Shown one piece after another: positions 1 through 5,144 of a DNA stretch of 7,519 nucleotides (the first letter of the stretch is position 1; every line of letters starts with the position of its first letter). The DNA comes from Bacteroidetes bacterium HGW-Bacteroidetes-12 (GTDB lineage Bacteria; Bacteroidota; Bacteroidia; Flavobacteriales_E; Vicingaceae), in NCBI GenBank assembly GCA_002841035.1, contig PHDR01000133.1, positions 1-7,519 on the forward strand, written 5' to 3'. The notes below the pieces were generated by a model. It was not told the DNA's origin and searched no databases. It was given only the letters and a program-made list of their open reading frames with translations. Made by a program: the position numbers and the translations under genes.

Positions 1-632
1 ATTTTTAGCTCTATTCCGAATTTAAAATATTGCAAATAAAATTCCGTCCCAAAACCAATTTCAGCCACTATATCATCACGTTTTAATTTCACAATAATAT
101 CACTTAATTCTGTTGATAAATTATCCGCATTTACATTTGAAGCCAAATCAATGGTATAAGCTGCTCCGCCAATAAAATAAGCACTAAAATTATTTACTCG
201 CACCGATTTGTATTTCAAATTCAATGGTAAATTAATGAGTGTTGATTCAATATCTTTTTGAAAAATCTTAGGTCCGTCAAAGGTTTGATAGGTATAATTT
301 AATGTTCTGGAGGTGAATGCTAAATTTGGAGTGAATCGCAAATTAAAAAAATCATTTAAATGTAAATCTGAAATAATTCCTAAGTTAAAACCAGTGGAGC
401 TTGCTGGATTAATTGTTAATAAAGAATCGTTATTTGTAAGAGGAGGGTTTTTTCTATTTACAATAAAATTATTTGAGTTTATACCTATCAGAAAGCCAAA
501 ATGGACTCTTCTTTTCTCAAATTTAGGAAGGTTTTTAGTATGTTCTTTTCCATTATAAATATGTGTTTGAGCAACTGTGTCCGAACAAATCCAACAACAA
601 AAAATTACGATTATGGTTTTATATAAATTCAA
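1..632 (-). CDS. porT: PorT family outer-membrane protein of the type IX secretion system (3' end off the window)
   Basis: PorT/SprT is an outer-membrane beta-barrel protein needed for type IX secretion (and gliding, where present) in Bacteroidota. Translating the minus strand from 632 gives 210 open codons to the left edge. Residues 1-22 form a signal peptide ending in DTVAQ. The family signature NLPKFEKRRVHFGF lies at about 34-47, followed by LGIN-like, INLPLNLKYKS (133-143), YFIGGAAY (152-159) and EIGFGTEFYLQYFKFGIELK near the end, the pattern I recall for PorT barrels. About 20-30 C-terminal residues should lie beyond the edge. The start is inferred as TTG at 632-630. The frame is open further upstream into ubiE but has no ATG, and no methionine codon occurs in any of the 210 codons; TTG places the signal peptide correctly. 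It lies 41 nt after ubiE on the same strand and is probably cotranscribed. Identity is confident, the start less so. Confidence 0.88.
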   Translation of the reverse strand, partial: MNLYKTIIVIFCCWICSDTVAQTHIYNGKEHTKNLPKFEKRRVHFGFLIGINSNNFIVNRKNPPLTNNDSLLTINPASSTGFNLGIISDLHLNDFFNLRFTPNLAFTSRTLNYTYQTFDGPKIFQKDIESTLINLPLNLKYKSVRVNNFSAYFIGGAAYTIDLASNVNADNLSTELSDIIVKLKRDDIVAEIGFGTEFYLQYFKFGIELK

Positions 633-673
633 ACTACTTAAAAGTTGGTTGTAATAACGTAAATTAAACGATT

Positions 674-1396
674 TTATTTGTTTGCTTTATAAATAGTTGC
701 TATTCCAAACATTAATGGAATTGCTTGTGCATTTTTATAGCCAATTTTTGAAAGCAAGGAGGTGAAGTTAGTTCCATCAGGAAAAGCGTAAACAGACTCA
801 GGTAGATAGGAATAAGCAGCATTGTCTTTAGATATTAAATTACCAATTCCTGGTAAAATTTTATTAAAATAAAAATGATATAACTGTTTAATAGGAAATT
901 TTTTAGGTTTTGAAAATTCTAAAATAATTGCTGTTCCATTGGGTTTCAACACACGCAACATTTCCGATAATCCTTTTTCTAAGTTTTCAAAATTCCGCAC
1001 CCCAAAAGCAACAGTGTAAGCATCAAAAAAATTGGTTTCAAAACGTAAATTTTCTGAATCACCAACTTCAAGGGAAATAATATTATCTACTCCTTTGGCT
1101 TTCATCTTCTCTTTACCCACATTTAACATTCCTTCTGAAATATCCACACCAATAATTTGTGTTGGATTTAATTTTAGTGCTTCAATAGCAAAATCACCCG
1201 TGCCTGTTGCAACATCTAAAATAATTTTAGGTTGTGAAGGCTGAAGCAAACGAATGGCTTTTTTTCTCCATAAAATATCTATCCCCATCGACAAAAAATG
1301 ATTCAAAAAATCATATTTGTGAGAAATATTATTAAACATGGTTGCTACCTGTTCCTTTTTTGTTTCTGTATTTTCTTTGTATGGAATAACGGTCAT
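674..1396 (-). CDS. ubiE: Demethylmenaquinone methyltransferase (UbiE/MenG)
   Basis: This is a class I SAM-dependent methyltransferase that performs the final C-methylation of demethylmenaquinone to menaquinone. The menaquinone role, rather than ubiquinone, is inferred from the Bacteroidota context. At 240 residues it has the usual family length. Visible motifs are HKYDFLNHFLSMGID..W near 26-43 (the first UbiE signature), the SAM-binding motif I DVATGTGDF at 61-69, the acidic ribose-contact loop GVDIS at 83-87, GDSENLRF at 112-119, FGVRN at 131-135, RVLKPNG..ILEFS at 148-162 (the second signature, with Asn where Gly is usual), and SYLPESV at 196-202. The ATG overlaps the stop of the upstream kinase gene by one base (TAATG), which suggests translational coupling. 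porT follows 41 nt downstream, an arrangement I recall from other Bacteroidota. Confidence 0.95.
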   Translation of the reverse strand: MTVIPYKENTETKKEQVATMFNNISHKYDFLNHFLSMGIDILWRKKAIRLLQPSQPKIILDVATGTGDFAIEALKLNPTQIIGVDISEGMLNVGKEKMKAKGVDNIISLEVGDSENLRFETNFFDAYTVAFGVRNFENLEKGLSEMLRVLKPNGTAIILEFSKPKKFPIKQLYHFYFNKILPGIGNLISKDNAAYSYLPESVYAFPDGTNFTSLLSKIGYKNAQAIPLMFGIATIYKANK

Positions 1397-2409
1397 TAAA
1401 TCAATTTAAGTAAAGATTCTGATAGTAATATTTTTTTATCAATGGGAACAACCCCAACTTTTTCGCATACCAATCCACCTGCAAGATTAGCAATTTTGGC
1501 TATGGTTTCTTCATCTTGTTTCAACGCCAAACATAGGGCAGCAACACTAATTACAGTATCTCCAGCTCCTGAAACATCAGCTATTGTTCTAATATGAGCA
1601 GGAATATGAAGTTGTTGGTTTTTTGAATAACTATAAATTCCATTTTCTGACAATGTGATTAAAGTTATCAAGCTATTTAGGTTTTTATTTAGCAATTGAA
1701 TTGCCTTTTTAATCTCACTAATTTTTTTAGCATCAATTTCAATATTTAATCCTTCTTTTAATTCCTTTAAATTTGGTTTGAATAGCGTTACATTCTTATA
1801 ATCTAAAAAATTTCTCTTTTTAGGGTCAACTGTTGTTGGAATATTTTTTTCATTACATAATTCCACAACATCCTTAATTAAGGATGTTGTAATCACACCT
1901 TTATCATAATCTTCAAAAACAACTACATCAATTTTTTTAGAAGTAATTATTTTTTTAATTTTTTGGAAAAGCGACTTGGTTTCTACTTCCAACAGGTTTA
2001 CATCTGTTTCCGAATCGACACGCAACAGTTGATGTTTATTTCCAATAATTCTTGTTTTAACAGTAGTAACTCGAGTATTAACATTAAGTATTCCTTCAGT
2101 TGAAAGAGCTGCTTTTTTTAATAAATTTTCAAAAACACCCCCATCCTCATCTTGCCCAATTACCGAACAAAGAATAGGGTTTGCTCCCAATGCTTGTATG
2201 TTTAATGCAACATTTGCTGCTCCTCCCAATCGTTTTTCTTTTTTTTCAACGGACACAATTGGCACTGGAGCTTCTGGCGAAATCCGATCTACTTTTCCAA
2301 AATAGTAAGCATCAATCATTACATCCCCAATAATCAACACATTGAGGCTGTTAAAATCCTTGAAAAGTTGATTTAATGATGTTTTTGTAAGTATTTGTTT
2401 TTTATTCAT
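1396..2409 (-). CDS. rfaE1: D-glycero-beta-D-manno-heptose-7-phosphate kinase (RfaE1/HldE kinase domain), PfkB family
   Basis: This is a PfkB/ribokinase-family sugar kinase most like the N-terminal domain of HldE. That domain phosphorylates heptose 7-phosphate at C1 on the way to ADP-heptose for the LPS core, or for related cytosolic nucleotide sugars. With 337 residues it is kinase-only; the nucleotidyltransferase half of bifunctional HldE (about 475 aa) is absent, so a separate RfaE2/HldC would be needed. Motifs, numbered from the ATG, are LIIGDVMID at 25-33, RISPEAPVP at 42-50 (typical of the heptose kinase branch), GGAANVALN at 62-70, EDYDKG at 166-171, VDPKK at 194-198, KPNLKE at 211-216, and DVSGAGDT at 278-285 with catalytic base Asp284. 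An in-frame TTG at 2421 would add four residues (MFSK), but ATG at 2409 is preferred because family members usually begin MNK just there. Substrate is inferred from motifs; another PfkB sugar is possible. Confidence 0.85.
   Translation of the reverse strand: MNKKQILTKTSLNQLFKDFNSLNVLIIGDVMIDAYYFGKVDRISPEAPVPIVSVEKKEKRLGGAANVALNIQALGANPILCSVIGQDEDGGVFENLLKKAALSTEGILNVNTRVTTVKTRIIGNKHQLLRVDSETDVNLLEVETKSLFQKIKKIITSKKIDVVVFEDYDKGVITTSLIKDVVELCNEKNIPTTVDPKKRNFLDYKNVTLFKPNLKELKEGLNIEIDAKKISEIKKAIQLLNKNLNSLITLITLSENGIYSYSKNQQLHIPAHIRTIADVSGAGDTVISVAALCLALKQDEETIAKIANLAGGLVCEKVGVVPIDKKILLSESLLKLI
1865..1890. repeat. 26-bp perfect palindrome inside the heptose kinase gene
   Basis: The 13-base arm ACAACATCCTTAA is followed directly by its exact reverse complement, with no loop and TTAATTAA at the centre. 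The next flanking pair (C1864/A1891) does not match. The palindrome lies within codons for TTSLIKDVV of the kinase. Whether it has a function is unknown; see findings. Confidence 0.9.
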
Positions 2410-2517
2410 TTTTGAGAACAAGAGTTACACCTGCAAAGAAACACAAAATTTATCAATGTCGTATTTCGTTTTCTATTTTGTATTAACGGTTATTCTTCTA
2501 CAATTCCTTAAAATACA

Positions 2518-2547
2518 TTTCTATTTCCTCAAAAAAGTGTAAATTCG
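2518..2547 (+). promoter_or_regulatory. Weak candidate Bacteroidota-type promoter for the small secreted protein
   Basis: TAAATTCG at 2540-2547 matches 7 of 8 positions of the Bacteroidota -7 element TAnnTTTG. TTTC at 2518-2521 matches 3 of 4 of the -33 element TTTG, with an 18-bp spacer (19-21 is usual). The ATG at 2567 follows 19 nt after the -7 element. The region is AT-rich, so chance matches are likely. The divergent intergenic space (2410-2566) must also hold the promoter of the leftward operon, and I see no convincing one for it. Confidence 0.25.
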
Positions 2548-2566
2548 GGACTTAATTTAAACCACT

Positions 2567-2851
2567 ATGAGAAATATAAAATACATTGTTTTTTCTTTAC
2601 TCGTTTTAACTTCCTTAAACCTTATGAGTCAGGAAAGCAAACAAGTGAGGCAACAAAGAAAAGTTCTAGAAAAACAAGAAATTGAAAAGAAAAAAGCACA
2701 AGAAAAATCAATTGAAGAAGGTAAGAAACGACACGAAAATATCCAAACAAAAGCAACAAAAAAACGCATGAAACAATCAGCAAAAAAATCAGCAAAAACT
2801 AGAGGTGAAAAAAAGAAATTCTTTTTATTTCGAATTTTCAGTAAAAACTAA
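2567..2851 (+). CDS. Small lysine-rich exported protein of unknown function
   Basis: I do not recognise a named family with a known function, though small basic proteins with a similar GKKRHxxIQxKATxKRMKxSxKxS core appear, from memory, as conserved hypotheticals in Bacteroidota. The 94 residues have a clear signal peptide (MRNIKYIVFSLLVLTSLNLMSQ, 1-22). A highly charged helical stretch rich in Gln, Glu and Lys follows (25-55), then the basic core at 52-75, and a short aromatic tail (KKKFFLFRIF, 82-91). It has 21 Lys, 7 Arg and no Cys. No transmembrane segment follows the signal, so it is probably periplasmic or surface-associated; binding to an anionic partner is only a guess. ATG at 2567 is chosen because it puts the signal peptide at the N-terminus. 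The heptamer array begins on the base after the stop codon, and no hairpin terminator is visible. Confidence 0.75.
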   Translation: MRNIKYIVFSLLVLTSLNLMSQESKQVRQQRKVLEKQEIEKKKAQEKSIEEGKKRHENIQTKATKKRMKQSAKKSAKTRGEKKKFFLFRIFSKN

Positions 2852-3103
2852 ACGAGTTGCGATTTACGAATTACGAATTACGAATTACGATTTATGATTG
2901 TTGATTGAAGACTGTGAACTGCGGATTGTAGACTGTGAACTGTTGATTGTAGACTGTAGACTGTGAACTGTTGATTGAAGACTGTAGATTGAGAACTGCG
3001 GATTGAAGACTGTGAACTGTTGATTGAAGACTGTGAACTGTTGATTGTAGACTGTAGATTGAAAACTGTGAACTGAAGACTGAGAACTGAATACTAATAC
3101 TTA
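2852..3103. repeat. Tandem heptanucleotide array, 36 units in unbroken 7-bp register
   Basis: From the base after the preceding stop codon to 4 nt before the next ATG, the sequence divides into 36 units of 7 bp with no insertions or deletions. Units 1-6 (2852-2893) are of ACGAATT type, with three exact tandem copies at 2866-2886. Units 7-34 (2894-3089) all fit NNRAYTG: TGAACTG x6, TTGATTG x5, AAGACTG x5, TAGACTG x4, CGGATTG x2, TAGATTG x2, AGAACTG x2, and ATGATTG and AAAACTG once each. Units 35-36 (AATACTA, ATACTTA) are degenerate. T at column 6 is present in all 36 units and A at column 4 in 35. Units often follow the order GATTG-GACTG-AACTG, giving a 21-bp higher-order period. The plus strand has frequent TGA and TAG, so it does not code. 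It is not CRISPR because there are no spacers. Function is unknown; heptanucleotide STRR repeats of filamentous cyanobacteria are a structural analogue. Confidence 0.95.
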
Positions 3104-3107
3104 AAAT

Positions 3108-4202
3108 ATGAATATAAAAGAAATTACAACACTACTAGAAAAATTTGCTCCACTCTCCTTACAAGAAAGTTATGACAATGCAGGATTAATTGTTGGAAGT
3201 GCAACGGATGAAGTTTCTGGAATATTGATTTGTTTAGACAGTACGGAAGACATTGTTGACGAAGCCATAGAAAAAAATTGCAACCTTATTATTGCTCATC
3301 ATCCCATTATTTTTTCTGGATTGAAAAAACTCAATGGAAAAAATTACATTGAACGCACCATCATCAAAGCCATAAAAAACAACATAGCTATTTATGCTGC
3401 TCATACAAACATGGATAATGCTTTTAATGGCGTGAGTTTCAAAATGGCTGAAAAATTAGGATTAATTAACTGCCAAGTGTTGTTGCCTAAAAATAATTTG
3501 CTCAAAAAAATAGTAACCTTTTGTCCTATAGATTATGCCGAAGCTGTTAGAAACGCTCTTTTTGCCAACGGAGCAGGAAGTATAGGAAACTACAGTGCTT
3601 GCAGTTTCAATACAGAAGGAATTGGCACATTTAAAGGCAATGAAAAAACCACTCCTTTTGTGGGAAAACAAGGACAATTACATTATGAAAATGAAATTAA
3701 AATTGAAACAATAATTCCAGCTTATCAATTAAAAAAAGCAATTAATGCAATGCTTGTAGCACATCCTTATGAAGAAGTTGCTTATGATGTTTTTCCAATA
3801 GAAAATTCTTGGTCAACCATAGGAAGTGGAATTATTGGAGAACTTTCTCATCCAGCAGAAGAAAGCTCATTTTTAGAACAAATTAAAACAGCACTCAAAA
3901 CCAATTGCATCAGACACACCCCTCTTTTAGGAAAAAAAATACAAAAAGTAGCCTTATGTGGAGGCTCTGGAAGTTTTCTACTTCCAACTGCCATTCAAAA
4001 ACAAGCCGATATTTTTATTTCTGCCGACTTCAAATACCATCAATTCTTTGATGCAGATAATCAACTAATTATAGCCGATATTGGACATTATGAAAGTGAA
4101 CAATTTACTTCGGAATTATTTTATGAGATACTTACAAAAAAAATTCCTAATTTCGCCATTCATTTATCGGAAAAAAATACTAACCCCATAAATTACCTTT
4201 AA
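3108..4202 (+). CDS. NIF3/DUF34-family dinuclear metal-centre protein (long form with inserted PII/CutA-like domain)
   Basis: This is a member of the NIF3 (YbgI/YqfO, DUF34) family: cytosolic, toroidal hexamers with a two-metal site. They are often annotated as GTP cyclohydrolase I type 2, although the true physiological reaction is unsettled. The 364 residues match the long form (Bacillus YqfO is about 370 aa) rather than the short E. coli YbgI (about 250 aa). The metal ligands are visible: His64-His65 in IIAHHPIIFSG (61-71), Asp103 in AHTNMDNAFNG (98-108), and His327 with Glu331 in DIGHYESEQF (324-333). Also present are SYDNAGLIVG at 21-30, CGGSGSF at 284-290 and SADFKYHQFFDA at 305-316. 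The middle segment (about 133-233), including AHPYEEVAYDV at 218-228, is the inserted alpha/beta domain. ATG at 3108 is the first start after the heptamer array. A zinc-ribbon gene follows after 3 nt, a pairing also known elsewhere. Confidence 0.93.
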   Translation: MNIKEITTLLEKFAPLSLQESYDNAGLIVGSATDEVSGILICLDSTEDIVDEAIEKNCNLIIAHHPIIFSGLKKLNGKNYIERTIIKAIKNNIAIYAAHTNMDNAFNGVSFKMAEKLGLINCQVLLPKNNLLKKIVTFCPIDYAEAVRNALFANGAGSIGNYSACSFNTEGIGTFKGNEKTTPFVGKQGQLHYENEIKIETIIPAYQLKKAINAMLVAHPYEEVAYDVFPIENSWSTIGSGIIGELSHPAEESSFLEQIKTALKTNCIRHTPLLGKKIQKVALCGGSGSFLLPTAIQKQADIFISADFKYHQFFDADNQLIIADIGHYESEQFTSELFYEILTKKIPNFAIHLSEKNTNPINYL

Positions 4203-4205
4203 AAA

Positions 4206-5021
4206 ATGGCAAAAAAAACTACAACAGCTACAGTAGAAGAAAAACTAAGAGCATTATATGAACTTCAACTTGTCGACACTAAAATTGATAAAATCCGCTT
4301 AATTAGAGGAGAACTTCCGTTGGAAGTGCAAGATTTAGAAGATGAAATTGAAGGATTGCAAACTCGTTTAGAAAAATTAACAACAGAAATAGATGATTTA
4401 AAAACTGACGTTTCTAATAAAAAAAACACCATTAAAGATGCAAACAACCTCATAAAAAAATACGAGGAACAGCAAAATAAAGTAAGAAACAACAGAGAAT
4501 TTGATGCTATTACTAAAGAAATTGAATTTCAAAAATTAGAAATTGAATTGGCTGAAAAAAGAATTAAGGAAGGTGATTTTTTATTGGTTTCCAAACAAGA
4601 AAAAATTGATGAGGCTAAAGAATATTTAGATGGACGAAAAATTGATTTAGAAAATAAACAAAATCAATTAGAGGAAATCACGAAAGAAACTCAAGCCGAA
4701 GAGGCCATATTATTAGCTAAATCTGAAAAAGCAGAAGCCGTAATAGAAGATAGATTATTAAATGCTTACAAAAGAATTAGAGAAGGAGCAATTAATGGTT
4801 TAGGAGTAGTTACCGTTCAACGAGATTCTTGTGGAGGTTGCTTTAACAAAGTTCCGCCTCAACGACAGTTAGACATTAAAAACCACAAAAAAGTGTTGGT
4901 TTGCGAACATTGTGGAAGAATTTTAGTTGATGCTACTTTTGATCCTAACTATTCTGTTGAAGCTCCTGAAGAAGAAAAACCAAAAAGAAGAATTACAAGA
5001 AGAAGCAAAACTGAAGCTTAA
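4206..5021 (+). CDS. Coiled-coil protein with C4-type zinc ribbon (DUF164 family, HP0958-like)
   Basis: This 271-residue protein has a long helical hairpin (about 10-190, rich in Glu, Lys and Leu heptads) followed by a C4 zinc ribbon. The putative zinc ligands are Cys209 and Cys212 (SCGGC) with Cys233 and Cys236 (CEHCGRIL). The conserved NNREFDAITKEIE segment (95-107) between the helices, and GLGVVTVQRDSCGGC before the ribbon, are typical of the family. The Helicobacter homologue HP0958 affects flagellar gene expression through RpoN and mRNA, but nothing here suggests flagella, so the role is unassigned; a nucleic-acid-related function is plausible from the ribbon. The C-terminus (258-271) is basic (KPKRRITRRSK). 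The gene starts 3 nt after the NIF3 stop, indicating one transcript, and the pair ends at a terminator 20 nt downstream. Confidence 0.9.
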   Translation: MAKKTTTATVEEKLRALYELQLVDTKIDKIRLIRGELPLEVQDLEDEIEGLQTRLEKLTTEIDDLKTDVSNKKNTIKDANNLIKKYEEQQNKVRNNREFDAITKEIEFQKLEIELAEKRIKEGDFLLVSKQEKIDEAKEYLDGRKIDLENKQNQLEEITKETQAEEAILLAKSEKAEAVIEDRLLNAYKRIREGAINGLGVVTVQRDSCGGCFNKVPPQRQLDIKNHKKVLVCEHCGRILVDATFDPNYSVEAPEEEKPKRRITRRSKTEA

Positions 5022-5040
5022 TCTAAAAAATATAATTTCT

Positions 5041-5073
5041 AAAAAATCCGATGCTCACCCATCGGATTTTTTT
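5041..5073 (+). terminator. Strong intrinsic terminator after the NIF3/zinc-ribbon pair
   Basis: A perfect 13-bp stem (AAAAAATCCGATG at 5041-5053 paired with 5060-5072) encloses a 6-nt loop (CTCACC), and the 3' arm ends in a run of seven T (5067-5073). The A-run on the 5' side means it could also act in the reverse direction. It separates the NIF3/zinc-ribbon transcript from the protease gene. Confidence 0.9.
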
Positions 5074-5084
5074 ATGAGCGAAAA

Positions 5085-5117
5085 TTTATACCACTAAAAA
5101 TAAAATAACTAACTTTA
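5085..5117 (+). promoter_or_regulatory. Weak candidate Bacteroidota-type promoter for the protease gene
   Basis: TAACTTTA at 5110-5117 matches 7 of 8 of TAnnTTTG, and TTTA at 5085-5088 matches 3 of 4 of TTTG, with a 21-bp spacer. The ATG lies 27 nt downstream. A promoter is expected here because a terminator precedes the gene, but in such AT-rich DNA this match is not strong evidence. Confidence 0.22.
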
Positions 5118-5144
5118 TAAAGTTTTTTATCCAATTCACATACT

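Noticed and set aside
313..558. Plus-strand open frame of 81 codons
   Set aside because: It lies antisense within porT, whose minus-strand translation shows a signal peptide and family motifs; the plus frame has no recognisable features.
1032..1244. Plus-strand open frame of 70 codons
   Set aside because: Antisense to the SAM-binding region of ubiE; a shadow of a conserved gene.
2410..2480. Promoter for the leftward rfaE1-ubiE-porT operon
   Set aside because: On the minus strand TAAATTTTG resembles TAnnTTTG only with one extra base, and no TTTG lies at the right distance upstream.
2852..2900. Terminator after the small basic gene
   Set aside because: No inverted repeat with a T-run is present; the sequence is the first part of the heptamer array.
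2852..3103. CRISPR array
   Set aside because: Units are 7 bp, contiguous and without unique spacers, and no cas genes are visible.
3462..3677. Minus-strand open frame of 71 codons
   Set aside because: Antisense to the inserted domain of the NIF3 gene, with no independent support.
4265..4492. Minus-strand open frame of 75 codons, hydrophobic and Ser-rich
   Set aside because: Antisense of a Lys/Glu-rich coiled coil, which produces Phe/Leu/Ser-rich shadow translations.
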